Shown: piece after piece, positions 1-11,515 of the stretch
How positions within the stretch are numbered: the first letter of the stretch is position 1
Layout: each line of letters opens with the position of its first letter
Assembly (NCBI GenBank): GCA_034766995.1
Contig: CM068318.1
Span: 7,613,487 to 7,677,486, forward strand
Source of the DNA: Acanthacorydalis orientalis
Taxonomy: Eukaryota; Arthropoda; Insecta; Megaloptera; Corydalidae
Reading direction: 5' to 3'
Length of the DNA stretch: 64,000 nucleotides
Made by a program: the position numbers and the translations under genes
Notes under the pieces: model-generated
What the model saw: only the letters and a program-made list of their open reading frames with translations
What the model was told of the DNA's origin: nothing
The model's database searches: none

Positions 1-190
1 CTGATCTTTGTGGGGGCTTTGCTCCCACTCACTGACTTTCTCTCTCCCTTAACAAATAATAGAAATTGACAAATTATACGCACAAATAATGTGTAAAATG
101 TAAGTCATAAAATTTTTGTTAGAAAGATTTATAAAAATTAATAACAAAATTCAATGTTAAAATGTGTAAATTTTTTTTGCTCTAAAACTT
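1..190 (+). repeat. Dispersed repeat with GC hairpin at its head (family D), copy 1
   Basis: Positions 10-28 form a hairpin (8 bp stem GTGGGGGC/GCTCCCAC with one G-T pair, loop TTT). The following 160 bases, including a CAATGTTAAAATGTGTAA block, match the reverse complement of 35073-35300 almost throughout. It is cut by the start of the window, so the real boundary is unknown. Seen directly as a two-copy match; the class of element is not identified. Confidence 0.7.
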
Positions 191-202
191 CTATTTACTT
201 AT

Positions 203-365
203 CTCTCTGAAGATAATGGAATTGCCATATAAATGCAGACAGGTAATAATTAAAATGATTAACAATCAATTGCTTAACATTTTTATTAAGATTTTTTGTA
301 AAGCAAGTGAAAAATTCATTTGTAAAAGTGAATTTAGTCACAGTGACAAAATACTATTGTGATAT
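203..365 (+). repeat. Family A repeat, + half-copy
   Basis: It begins with CTCTCTGAAGATAATGGAATT and continues through a TGATTAACAATCAATT-type core to GTGAATTTAGTCACAGTGAC at its right end. The order of blocks matches the other family A copies at 16600 and 17958. Confidence 0.7.
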
Positions 366-642
366 TTTTTTGTGATAATAATATTTGTCTGTATATTCTA
401 TAATTAACATATCAGAAATAGATGTTTGATGTTTAAGGGCTCGTTGAAAATTAAGGTTGTTATAATTTCAATAAACATTTTTTTCTTCTATCTCATATAC
501 GGTATTTTTAACATTTTCAGCAAAAAAACATATTTTCTAAATACATAAAATTGAATAGTTTATTCAAAATAATAAATTTATTAATTGAAATAGACTGTAT
601 TTCAAATAACTGTGCATAGAGTATTACAAACAAGGATAAGTC

Positions 643-690
643 AATAAGTAAAGGGTCATTTAAGAAGTAAAACCTTTATATTTGTCTGTA
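643..690. repeat. Mariner-end-like sequence related to 59262
   Basis: TAAAGGGTCATTTAAGAAGT and the next 20 bases closely match TAAAGGGGGATTTAAGAAGT at 59265, which is the 3' end of the mariner relic there. It is probably a solo terminal repeat or the edge of a decayed copy. No transposase similarity was seen beside it. Confidence 0.4.
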
Positions 691-779
691 TTACTATTTC
701 TCCTTATAAACATAAGCTTATATAGAGCTATAATATATATAAGCTTAAGTGCGTTTCAATGAAGATACTGATATCTGCA

Positions 780-942
780 AGGTATTTGGCTTCATTGTCA
801 AAATGCACATAAGAAATAATCTAAAATGATCAATATGATTTATTAAAGATTTTCACAAGAAAAATGTTTACGGATGTGGAATGAAAGAAGGAGAATTCAT
901 TTATGAAAACGAATTTATCCACAAGTCTTTACTGTATTGTGT
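780..942 (+). repeat. Family A repeat, + half-copy, diverged
   Basis: It has the series CATTGTCAAAATGCACATAA, then AAAATGATCAATATGATTTA, then GAATTCATTTATGAAAACGA, then ACTGTATTGTG. These occur in the family A order with several substitutions. Confidence 0.6.
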
Positions 943-1174
943 AAAAAAATATTATTTCATACTAAACAACATAATATAAATTTCCGTAGTGAATAAAATG
1001 TTTTCTTGTTAAAAACTATCTTTATTACTTCTCATATTGTTCATTTAATTACACAAACGTACGTAATAAAGCTCAACATATATTTCAGTCGTCTAAAGTA
1101 GAAATTTCGTCATAATCCAATGATAACATAATGCAAATATATGTAATTGCGTACAATCGTGTAGTGTAAAATGT

Positions 1175-1570
1175 TCTACTTTAAATACATGCCAACCAGA
1201 TTAAAAATAAAACATATAGCAATAACAAAACATGTACAGAGCACTTGAAATTCGTTGTAAGAATTCAGTTTATAGCCCGTATATAATACAAACACGATAA
1301 CTATAGTTCTGTACACATGAAATGTGAGTAAAATGCACGCCACTTGACTAACACAGTCGGCAATCGTACACCACTTGAAAACCGCACCACGAATGAAGAC
1401 TACAAGGCGGCCATTTTGACAATGATATCGTTTGTTCAACTCGTTTGAGTGGTTGGTGTGTCAGTTGAGGTACGTATTAATCCGTCCCGTGTCACGTTAT
1501 TCAGACAGTTGAAGAGGTGATTACGGCAGCTGCCATTTTACACCCAGACACTTGGAATGGGTCTTAATGG
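1175..1570. other. Slightly GC-richer stretch with two YY1-like motifs
   Basis: The stretch has more CpG than its surroundings. It has GGCGGCCATTTT at 1406-1417 and GCAGCTGCCATTTT near 1528-1541, which resemble YY1 sites (core GCCATTTT). An 87-codon frame crosses it on the minus strand but encodes only an unremarkable hydrophobic, Cys-rich sequence, which I do not regard as a gene. It could be a regulatory or promoter-like patch; there is no TATA box or first exon that I can support. Confidence 0.25.
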
Positions 1571-1696
1571 TGTCAGACAAGTTTTTTTTTTGTAAACAGT
1601 ATAATTTTTAATTGTTAATTCATACCACTAGAGATTTTCAGAGGCTCACGTAATACGTGTGTGTTCCAATTAATATAACATTCTTTGGACTCACAG

Positions 1697-1698
<2 letters not shown>

Positions 1699-1744
<46 letters not shown>

Positions 1745-1757
1745 AGAGAGAGAGAGG
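1699..1757. repeat. (TA)n followed by (AG)n microsatellite
   Basis: A pure TA run of about 40 bases is followed by a short AG run. Confidence 0.95.
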
Positions 1758-2504
1758 TATGTGTATGCAAGAAACAACAGGTATGCGTGCATACAAATCA
1801 TGTTGAAATGAAAACGACACAGTGTCACATAACAATGTAATTTTTTCTACAATAATCTGAATACACGCTTTCAAGTGATGTCATTCGCTTTTATTTGCTT
1901 GTACACAGGTATAATTAAAAAGAAACAATTTTAATTATGTATGTTTTCTATGTACTTGGGACTGATTTGAATGTTAATTAAAACATGAGATTTAGAAAAG
2001 TGCGCTACTGTTCAAATCTGCATACATTCGAAAGGTATGTTTTAAATGTGAAGTCCTGTTTTTAATTTTTTAGGGTTTTTTTTACTCGGTGTGTTTGTGC
2101 TGGTTGGCAATTTCAAGTCAGTTTTGATTTTATTAAATGGAATTGTAAAATGTGAGGTTATATAAAATTTATCGTAATTGAATATTATTTTTTTTTTGTA
2201 TTTATCAAAGGGTATTGTTTATTTATTTCAATTTTCGTTACTTACTCTACTGTCGCTTTTTTATTTTTTGCAATCAAATATATTTTATTTTTTCGATGAA
2301 ATATAACATATTTGCAGAAATGAATTAAATTGACTAGACGTATTAAAATCACAATTAAATATCACAAATCTTATATTTTAGTGTTCACAGTTCTTATTCT
2401 CTAAGAACTAACATCCAATAAAGAAAATTCAAAATATAAAAAAGTCAATGATAAATAGAAGTATATATATAAAGAACGAAAGAGATTTTTATGTAAGTTA
2501 TGTT
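1758..2504. other. AT-rich, nothing recognised
   Basis: It is composed of A/T homopolymer runs and short inverted AT words. I see no open frame, terminal repeat or similarity to the repeat families of this window. Confidence 0.6.
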
Positions 2505-2870
2505 ATTTTTCAAAAAAATGTCACTTCTCATTCACCTCACAAACTATAAACACTATTTTTAATTAAAAATATTAATATTTAATTATTAATAATATTTGAT
2601 AATTCATTATACATATTTTAATGAAGATGCTATCAACCTCTGAGAACTAAGGTACAAAACAATTTGACTCGATTTTTTTATTTCTTTGAATGCTAAAAAT
2701 TATTGCATTACTACCAAAATTCTATTATTAAGTAACAATCAACAATAATCATTTATCAATTATTGAACATTTCTGATAATATTATTCTTTTAAGGTTTTT
2801 AAGGTAAGTAAAAAGATTCATTTGTTAATGCGAATTTAGTTACAATGTCAGTACTATACTGAAGTCATTT
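2505..2870. repeat. Family A fragments, facing
   Basis: 2505-2545 reads CATTCACCTCACAAACTATA, the minus-oriented end block. 2735-2868 reads forward (CAACAATAATCATTTATCAA, then AATTTAGTTACAATGTCAGT, then ACTATACTGA). The two may be remnants of one inverted pair separated by about 190 bases of AT-rich DNA. Confidence 0.5.
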
Positions 2871-3236
2871 GAATTCTCTTATAATCTACTCTATGTGAAA
2901 TCAGTTCTAATTTCTTCCCAATTGAATGATCGACTTCTCCTTTTTCCAGAGAATTTTCCAATGTCTTCATCTCATAAATCTATCGATTTCTTATAGATAG
3001 ACTTTTATATTATCTTTTTATTTCCTCTGTCTATTACCTTTTCTTCCCGTTCAATATGTTCTATTTTTATGTACAACTTTTTCAATTTTAATTAGTTCTA
3101 TTTATTTATACATTTTAACGATTCTAGTTTGTAAAGGAATAAATTAAAAAAAATATCTTCAATAAGAAAAATACAATCAAAGATTAAACTTTCAAAATAA
3201 ATCTGGTAGTCAAACTACTTATTCTATTAAAAAAAG

Positions 3237-3273
<37 letters not shown>

Positions 3274-3575
3274 TTAGAAATAGTATGTTGTCTATTACAA
3301 ATAAAAATATTTATTCTTTAGAATAAATTACAATTTATACTTTTTTGAAGACTTAATTGAGTCTGAGAAATCATTTGAATTAAACGAAAACAGAATAAAT
3401 TAAAAAAACTCATTTACATTAATTAACATCACTACTGATTTAATCACAGTTTTATTGCTGCTTTAAATGACTTCAAACGTGAACAATTTTAATTGTTCAA
3501 GTACACGAACTATTTAATTAAAGAACGATAACACGTTTCAACTGTATTTCAATTACGGTTTTGATTCATTCATTC

Positions 3576-3577
<2 letters not shown>

Positions 3578-3649
<72 letters not shown>

Positions 3650-3660
3650 CACATATATGT
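3578..3660. repeat. (TA)n microsatellite
   Basis: A pure TA run of about 57 bases is followed by an interrupted TATG/TACA tail. Confidence 0.95.
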
Positions 3661-4584
3661 ATTTTATAAGAATAATATTTAATAAATACGATTTTATATG
3701 GATTTAGATTTATAAAGAAAAATTTTTAGTTATGACTGTAACAAAAACAAGATATAAGGGTCTATTGATTCTTTTTGATAGATTATGATCACTTGTTCAT
3801 CATTCGATTTTCAATTTTGTTAATAAAAATATTGAATAAAACAAATACGATTCATAAATTATAAGAACAGATAAATCAATTGATGCCCATAAAGTTAAAG
3901 AATACACTAGTCTTCAAAATCTGTTTTAGAATTGTACTCGTGTTGAAACTAGTAGTTGAGAACAGACAGCTGATACAAAATGACAAAGAAAGATCAGCAT
4001 GACAAATTCAAAGAATAACACTTCTGTAAGATAACTTTAAGAGAGTTAATTAAAATTTACTAAATTAAATATTTAAAAAAAAGATAATAGAGAGGACAAG
4101 AGTAATGAATGATTGTATGAAAAAATTTGTAACTTAAATTTAACACATTAATGTGTCTTAAATTCATATTAAATATTTAATAACTATTTACAGATAAAAT
4201 ACAAATAATTGGTTTAGTTCAAGTTCAATTGATTTCATATTTATAATCTAAATATATAATTTGATCAAGTTTAAAATTAGTCGTATAATACATTTTTAAT
4301 ATTTACCAGTATTTTTCTATACATACACAAATACACACACACACACAGTGTGTATTTTGTGTTATGTTTGTGAATAAATATATAGAAACCGATAATTAAA
4401 TAATTTTTCAAACAAAAAATGGTTGTGTTAAAGAGTGATTGGTATTATTAGAACGCAATAGACATTCTTTACAAATGCCTTTTTGTCAAACTAGATATTT
4501 ATCACATATATAGTGTAGAAGTAGACTGGCGGGCGTTGACGCATAAAGGTAATTTGCAGAGGTGCAGTGATGAGGTAAGGTATG
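3661..4584. other. AT-rich, with one family B word
   Basis: GTTGAAACTAGTAGTTGAGA near 3942-3961 matches the core of family B (compare 39860 and 53567). A short (AC)n lies at 4331-4347. Nothing else is recognised. Confidence 0.45.
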
Positions 4585-4795
4585 CATTGTGTTGATAACA
4601 TCCAAACCGGCCGACAAGTTTCACCGAAAGCAAGAATTGCCCGCGGACACCCGGGACGACCGGGCCGGCCTAGTTCCTACATCATCTCCATGTCGACGCG
4701 GCCATGGCATAATAATGCTTGCGGACAATCAGCTCGTTCTAAGCTCAACTCTCTTATTAGTCGGTTATTACAACAACGGGTAGTCTGATGATGTA
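4510..4795. other. CpG- and GC-rich island
   Basis: About 200 bases are strikingly GC-rich for this window and hold clustered CpG words (CCGCGGACACCCGGGACGAC and ACCGGGCCGGCC). A frame at 4582-4788 (+) would give a 68-residue Arg/Pro/Ser-rich peptide with no recognisable domain, and a second frame overlaps it, so coding is not supported. It could be a promoter, a noncoding first exon or a foreign repeat. A GAG/GTAAGG donor-like sequence lies at 4572. Confidence 0.4.
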
Positions 4796-5203
4796 TTTGA
4801 ATCGGAACTAGTCTAACATGATTCATGGTTGAAATCCAAGTTTTGGATTAGATTGAAATTAACGGGATTGTTGTTATAATATTTTATCTGAAGCGTGTAA
4901 TACGTATTTAACACGAATTAAGCAGTAAAATGGAATCATCTTGGAATTAGACAGATGGAATTGAGTGATGGATGGTTTTCTTTTTTTAAAAACATATAAT
5001 TTGAATAGGGTTTACGAATTTTTTTAATAGTTTTATTTATAATCAAAGATTAGTTTTTGAAATGTGACATATAACTTATAAAAAATCAGAAAAGAATACA
5101 CATAACATACGAAGAAAAATTAATTAAAATTGAATTGATATAAAAAAATAATCATAATGCAAATTTTAATTAAAGAACCTTTGAATAATCTAAAATTTAT
5201 TGA

Positions 5204-5655
5204 ATTCTATACAGAAAAAATAAAATAAGAGAAATACAAGATCGAAAATAAGATTTTAATGATTTATTCTATAAATTATACGATTTTTATGTACTTAACA
5301 TTCTGAAAGCCATAGAATTTTGATCAAAATGTATATGAGTGATGATTAAAAAGTATCACCTATTGAAAATGACTGATGAAGAAAATGTCTTGTGGTTTGT
5401 GGCCTGAATGGAAAATTCAATTGTAAAAAATTAAAATTCTATACAGAAAAAAATAAAATAAGAGAAATACAAGATCGAAAATAAGATTTTAATGATTTCT
5501 TTTATAAATTATAAGATTTTTATGTACTTAACATTCTGAAAGCCAAGGAATTTTCATAAAAATGTATAAACGTGATGATTAAAAATTATCAATTATTGAA
5601 AATGTCTTGTGGTTTGTGGCGTGAGTGGAAAATTCAATTGTCAAAAATTAAAAAT
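5204..5655 (+). repeat. Tandem duplication, two ~231 bp units
   Basis: Unit 1 (5204-5434) and unit 2 (5435-5655) both start AATTCTATACAGAAAAAA. They share AGAGAAATACAAGATCGAAA, ACTTAACATTCTGAAAGCCA and CTTGTGGTTTGTGGC in the same order with few changes. The final third of each unit is a family A half-copy, so the duplication happened after that insertion. Confidence 0.85.
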
Positions 5656-5764
5656 CTGTTTATAATGTTATTGACTTTTTTAATTTTTTCATATTTATAT
5701 TTTAATAATTTTATATTTTTAAAATTAATTGATTAAATCGTGTAGTAAAACAGTTTTTACCACT

Positions 5765-5990
5765 ATGCTTACATTCATTTTCACAAATCAATTTTCCTGA
5801 ACAACTTTCATAAATCATATTTTTTTTTATCAAAAATGTCCAGTGATTGATACTTGCTTATGTATCGGATGTAATTATCCTCAGAGAGTTAATGATTATT
5901 GTGTATTTTATCACTCTGAGGATGATGGCATTTCCATCGAAATATTTATGTGTAAAAACACATTATTGAAAAATTTTGATCGGGAAAAAA
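5765..5990. repeat. Family A palindrome, centre preserved
   Basis: The left half is minus-oriented (CACAAATCAATTTTCCTGAA, then TTATCAAAAATGTCCAGTGA, then ATTATCCTCAGAGAGTTAAT). The right half is plus-oriented (ACTCTGAGGATGATGGCATT, then TTCCATCGAAATATTTATGT). The words CCTCAGAG and CTCTGAGG face each other across about 30 bases and mark the centre of symmetry of the family. Confidence 0.7.
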
Positions 5991-6192
5991 TATAGTTTGC
6001 ATAGAACTGGAAAATTAATTTTCTCTAATAGTGTAATTTTTATAAAATTTAAACATTAGATAAATGTTCATCTTATTATGAGACGAAAATCTCAATTTTT
6101 AAAATCATTTTTTTCCAAATAAAAAAATAACTATTCTTAAGTATTTACTTATATTAATTTGGATATAAAAAATTTATAATATGGAAAAATAT

Positions 6193-6195
<3 letters not shown>

Positions 6196-6261
<66 letters not shown>
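6196..6261. repeat. (TA)n microsatellite
   Basis: A TA run of about 65 bases. Confidence 0.95.
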
Positions 6262-6266
<5 letters not shown>

Positions 6267-7119
6267 GTACAAAAATAAACTACTCAGTCCCAGTTCAGCT
6301 GTGAACGGATCCATAATTGTGAATAATTGAATTACTGTATTAAAACTATAACCTATAAATATTAATTTCCTTTTTTCTAGTCAAATTACACATTGTACAA
6401 CAGTAAAAAGTCATTAAGCATCTTGACAGTTTTAGTGTAAATGAAAATCCTCGAACCGCTGACTATCCGTATCCTATCTTCATCAGTGAGGGCATCAAAG
6501 TTTAGGTGTAGGCACGGTACGGAATTAAAAGGAGTTAAGATTAGTTCAGCTAGTTACAGATAACAACAGGCGGTCATGAGAAAGTGAAGAAGGGAAAAAA
6601 CGACACATAGACGTTTGTTCTTAAGCTCTCTGCATGAAACAGGAAAATGTAGCTGTAACATAAAGTCGAAGATCTCATTACACTTCTGTTTTGTGCTTGA
6701 CGAACGCTGTCGGATGGTTTTGAAAGAAACGTACGAGTAATGTGACATTTTGAATTAAAATTCAGAAGATAAGTTTATTGTTGTTTGTGTATATCGTTCG
6801 TTGTTTGGTATATTACTCGAATTGCTTTTTACAAATTATCACACAAACAAATTGTGATGAGTGTATCTACTAATGAGATAATTATATTTTAACCAGGAAT
6901 GAACATCCATAAAGAGTTATTATTCATTTATTATTTTTGAATACTCTTCTGCAATAAAAGATAATTATTAAAAACTAATTGATCTCGATAGAATTCGAAG
7001 AAATCAGATGGGCTACTAATTAATATGTCATGAATGCAAATTTTGCCATTTTTCTTCCCTAATTAAGAAATAAACTGACACTCTAATAAAAATATATGAG
7101 TGTATATATATAAATTTTC

Positions 7120-7122
<3 letters not shown>
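6262..7122. other. No gene recognised
   Basis: 6420-6750 is slightly less AT-rich and carries a 64-codon minus frame with no recognisable domain. The rest is AT-rich, with no repeat family match. Confidence 0.5.
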
Positions 7123-7175
<53 letters not shown>

Positions 7176-7314
7176 TAGAAAGAAAGAGATAAAATAAGTA
7201 TTTAAATAATAATTAATATAAAAAATGTATTTGTAAGCCATGTTTAGTTCATATTTTAAAATTTATGAAATAATTATTTTAATTTTTTAATTAGTAAATA
7301 AATAAATAAATAAA
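7123..7314. repeat. Compound microsatellite: (TA)n, (AG)n, then (AAAT)n
   Basis: TA covers 7123-7151 and AG covers 7152-7175. A separate AAAT array lies at 7290-7314 after AT-rich spacer. Confidence 0.9.
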
Positions 7315-8388
7315 TTAATTTATAAAATTATTTATTGTATTTATTCATATTTTCAAATATTAATAACATGATAAAATGTTAAAACTCTTATAATGTTTAT
7401 ATCTAATTAGTATTTAGTATATCTTTTGTAAATTAAAATTCTACAATACAAATTGCCGGAAATGAATATTTATACGAAGTGAATATTTTTGTCTCGTACA
7501 CTTCTAATTGTTGAAATAATTAACAAAAAAGTAAAATCCTTAATTGAGACATAAATTAAGACAACTTCTTGTCGTATATACAATTAGAATTTAATATAAA
7601 ATTTTCACCGAATAGATACCGTTTGATGTTAACGTGATCTCTTCCGAATAATTTTTTTTTATAGTCAGTCAAGGTTTGATTGAAATTCCAACCATTTACG
7701 TGGCCTGTTTGTGAAATAAATTTTTATTTCCTTTAGTCAATGCCAAAACGTGAACGGAGGGATTAAACAATACAGTTGTATTCTTTATCTTATTCGTTGT
7801 GTACTTGATGAGTAGAGGAAATAAATGATATATTTGATTATATATTTTTAAGTGTTTTAATGAGATTCGAACAAAAATGACAATTAAAACAATTAAATTA
7901 TTTTCAATTAATGATACTTTTATTACATTAACAGTTTGTTGTGAAATGATATAATAATTAATGTTTATTCTAATAGTTTATATATTAAAAAAAGTGCTAT
8001 GGTGATATTTTTGTAAATGAATAGAATTTAATGCGATTCAAATAAAATAAAAGGTATTTAAGCAGAGATATTTTAATTTTATTTGCTGATAACTAACAAG
8101 TGATTTACTTATCTTCAATTTATTTAAAAATCGATAATGCTATAATATTCATTGAAATTATTATAACATTGTTAATTATAATTTATTTTCGGTTATTATT
8201 TTTTTAGATGATGGTAAATTTTTAATTTTTTAATTATATTAAAACCGGAATAATATATTCTATGTAATCAAGTGCTTTTACTCTTCAAAAGTATTTCTAA
8301 ATATAAGTTATGGAACGTATATGTTAATTTAAAGAAAAATTACTATTTCTGTTTTTAATTTTTTGATTTCTATTCATTTTATATCTAG
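7315..8388. other. AT-rich, intron-like
   Basis: There is no open frame or repeat family match. It ends in the polypyrimidine-rich acceptor TATTCATTTTATATCTAG of the candidate exon that follows. Confidence 0.5.
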
Positions 8389-8508
8389 TGAACAACCGAT
8401 GAATATGGATCTCTCTATTCAATCGCCTAAACATGAACTGTATTCACAAACCAAATATATTACTGATGTATGGGACGGTTATAAAAGTACTATCAGGATG
8501 ATAAAAAT
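8389..8508 (+). CDS. Candidate internal exon, unknown protein
   Basis: The segment is exactly 120 nt. It is preceded by a T-rich tract ending ATATCTAG and followed by GTAAGA, both canonical splice signals. Only one frame is open across it: one base, then 39 codons, then two bases (phase 2 on both sides, so skipping it would keep frame). The peptide starts EQPMNMDLSIQSPKHELYSQ, is polar and has mixed composition unlike the Ile-Tyr junk elsewhere; its second half has TDVWDGYKST. I do not recognise it. Its exit phase fits the candidate exon at 46164. Against it: one 40-codon frame with splice-like flanks can occur by chance in 64 kb. Confidence 0.4.
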
Positions 8509-9299
8509 GTAAGATTATTCCTTTTACTTCATTATAAATTTATAGTAAACAATAGTATTGTTGATAAGATGATAGTTATTTATATATTCAATTAATTCAA
8601 CATTACAGGATATATAAATTTTGTCTACTTTGTTGAACAAAGCAAAGATAAAAACTGGAAAAAAAACATTTTATTTTTAAAATAGAAGTATTAAATTTGA
8701 CAATATTAAGATATCATGTAATTTTTAAGACAATGTAGATACATTAATTAATGTTGTCTTGACAAAAATTATTATTCTTTTATATTTTTTTAAGAAAATA
8801 TTTCACCTATTTCTACTCTTTTTAAAATTCAGGTAATGTTAAGAGAGAAAAACGCCAGATCTACACATTATATCTATCCATTATATTTTACACATTTCTT
8901 ACTTATGGATGTATAAAACATTTATCTTTCATATGATGTAAAATGGGGATTTAACCACCACTTAGGTAAAGAACAAAGTTTTTAGTAAAGACCCAATTCA
9001 TTTTTTTATACGAAAATCGAACTCTTTATAAAAGTAATTTTAAATTAAGCTTGAAAATGTGTTCAAATCATTATTTATGTGAACATATTTTTAAACAAAA
9101 ATGAATTTTAATATTAGTGCTTGTTCGTTCTCAATATTTAGTAAGGAATAATTGATTACAAAAGTTAAAAATTTTCGTCAACAATTTTAATCCAATTCTC
9201 GTTTCATACTCATTTAAATGCTACTTTATTTTAATTTTTAATATCTGTGGTCAAACATTGATAAAAAATAAACAATTTTACAATATTGCTTTTGTTCTA

Positions 9300-9455
9300 T
9301 GGTAAAATTTACTTTCACACATCAATTTTTGATTCATTTGACAAACCTTAACTATTTTTCTTATCAAAAATATCCAATAATTGATTAATCAGTATTTTTG
9401 CTTGTGGAATGTTAATCTCAAACAATTTTAATGTTGATATCATATTCTCAAAGCA
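9300..9455 (-). repeat. Family A repeat, minus half-copy
   Basis: It reads AAATTTACTTTCACACATCA, then TTCTTATCAAAAATATCCAA, then TAATTGATTAATCAGT, then TTTTTGCTTGTGGAATG. This is the minus orientation order. Confidence 0.6.
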
Positions 9456-9775
9456 CGTTATTGTGTGCTGGATGTGTCTGCTAAGTGGTAACTTGACACG
9501 TGATGGATATAGGTACAAGCCGAACCCATGACCTATGAATCAGTTTAATCTGACGAGTTCAGCAGGAGCTGATGTTTAAATTGGTGGTCGGGAAAACACA
9601 GACCAGAGAATTATAGACACAAAAAAAAATTGCGTCCTCTTACCGGTCTGCGTATCGTGCTCCAGGTTTAAGTGGCGATGTCACTGTCAGCTATCAATAA
9701 CTGGGGTCGCTTATATCAACCCCATGGGTTGTGCGGATTGTACTACAAAACGCTAAGTAACAACTAATTTTTGTA
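9456..9775 (-). repeat. Possible tRNA-derived SINE or other short GC-richer element
   Basis: About 320 bases of much higher complexity than the flanks. On the minus strand GGTCATGGGTTCGGC (9514-9528) resembles a Pol III B box. Upstream of it, CGTCAGATTAAACTGATTCA could hold a weak A box and anticodon-like region. On the plus strand GCTAAGTGGTAACTTGACAC also resembles a tRNA D arm, so the strand is uncertain. A run of nine or ten A lies at 9622-9630. There is no clear target duplication and no second copy in the window. Confidence 0.35.
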
Positions 9776-9940
9776 CCTTAGCTCTTTTTGAACTGAAAAA
9801 ATATTTGTGTCAGAAATAAGATAGATAATGACACGATTAGTTAATATAAATAAAAAGAGAGAAATTTTTAAAATGGAATTAATCTTGAAATAAATAATTA
9901 AAAAGGGGATAAAGAAATCAGTGATTGTGTACAATTTAAA

Positions 9941-9944
<4 letters not shown>

Positions 9945-9973
<29 letters not shown>

Positions 9974-9974
9974 G
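9945..9974. repeat. (TA)n microsatellite
   Basis: A short TA run read as Ile-Tyr repeats in a chance frame. Confidence 0.9.
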
Positions 9975-10104
9975 AAAAAAGAAAAAAAACGAAATGTAAA
10001 AATTAATCAAGTTTGTTACTATGCTCGTCAGTTAGCAGTGATCTCTTTTGTATTTAAAGCGAGATATTTATTTCTTATCCCAACATCTTGTTTACAATTT
10101 AAAA

Positions 10105-10530
10105 AAGGGAGGAAACACGCACACAATCCGCCCATTTATTTTTTTATCAAACGACCAAGACGTTTGGCCCGCGATGGAGGTGCCACTCATAGGGGTTTAG
10201 GAACGGGTCAGGCCTGTGTATTGGTGTCACACTCCCGCATTCTCATTAACTTCTTATCTATTCGCAATGTCTTTTGCACATTTGCCAATTCCGGCGAGAA
10301 GAATAACAATAAGAAACGCGAATAGATGGAGTACGTAAAAAACTTAATATGCATAACACGTACAAATTCTTCGCCACTCGCAATTCAATGTAGCTATGGT
10401 CGGTGCTTTGTGCAATAGAGAATTCTGTACGAAAGAAAGAAAATAGGCATGTCATAGGCGGGGGCGGTTGTCTCTTGTAAAGTAAGACGACAACGGTTTC
10501 ACTGTGACTGTGCAGCCGGGTGAATCACGC
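10105..10530. other. GC-richer island with a 10 bp inverted repeat
   Basis: CpG-containing DNA with two opposing chance frames (134 and 65 codons), neither with a recognisable domain. A perfect 10 bp inverted repeat lies at 10256-10265 (ATCTATTCGC) and 10318-10327 (GCGAATAGAT), 52 bases apart. Function unknown; it could be regulatory. Confidence 0.3.
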
Positions 10531-11167
10531 CGATTCTTTATACGAGTTTATGATTTCGAATTAAGAGTTACAAGAAAATTTAAACAATGATCGTTATTTA
10601 ACGCAGTGAATCTGACTTGTTCCTGGAATGAAACTGGTATTACGAATAATATTTCGTTCGGTTTTTCAACTCTGATATATGATTTTCAGCCGAGATTTGA
10701 ACAAGTATTTGAACAATACTTATATTTTTTCTTAACGCTTGCGTATGAAAGTGATTTTAAAATAATATAGGATTTATTTAAATCCCAATTCTTATATTTA
10801 TTAGCACTTATATTAAAGTTTCACGCAAGACAATTCTTTATCAAACAAGTTTCTGTTATAAAACTGAAACTGAATAATAATACTAATTTTTATACATTTT
10901 TTATAGTACACTTTACTTAGAATTATTTTTTTAACAAAAAGCCTATAATTTAATACCAGTGGAAAATATATAATTTGTGTAGGATATAGTGAAAAATATA
11001 TAATTTTGTGTGGAATATATGTATTTTTATTTATTAAAATTAATGAAATTAGTTATTTATAATGTTTTATTTCAAGAATATATATATATATATATATATG
11101 TATGTATACATATGTAAGATTTACAACTGAATTAGAAAATAAAAATATTTAAAAGATGACAATGAAA

Positions 11168-11515
11168 CGATCAGATTTTAAATCATTTGTTTAAAAAAAA
11201 GTGTTTTTCTACTGTCCTAATAGATTTGATTTATTTAGAATAGAAACAAAGTTATCTTCTGTAACTAGTTTCGATATCCCTATCATTTTCAGTTAGTTAT
11301 AGAAAACTCCTAGTGGTCTAGAGCTATTTAAATATGATATAAGTAATGTAACTATTGATACGAATAGTTTTTAAATCATATTTTAAAAAAAGTGTTTTTT
11401 TGTTATCTTAATGGGTTTGATTCATTTAGATCAGAAACAAATTTATCTCTATAACTAGTTTCGATATCTACCATTTTCAGGTAGTTGTAGAAAACACTAA
11501 GTTGTGGACAGCTAT
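11168..11515. repeat. Tandem duplication, two ~200 bp units (family B related)
   Basis: Unit 1 (about 11168-11340) and unit 2 (about 11370-11515) share TTTAAATCAT, AAAAAAAGTGTTTTT, GATTTATTTAGA/GATTCATTTAGA, AACTAGTTTCGATATC, CATTTTCAG and GTAGAAAACAC/ATAGAAAACTC in the same order. CTAGTTTCG is the reverse of the CGAAACTAG core found at 39858. Confidence 0.75.
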
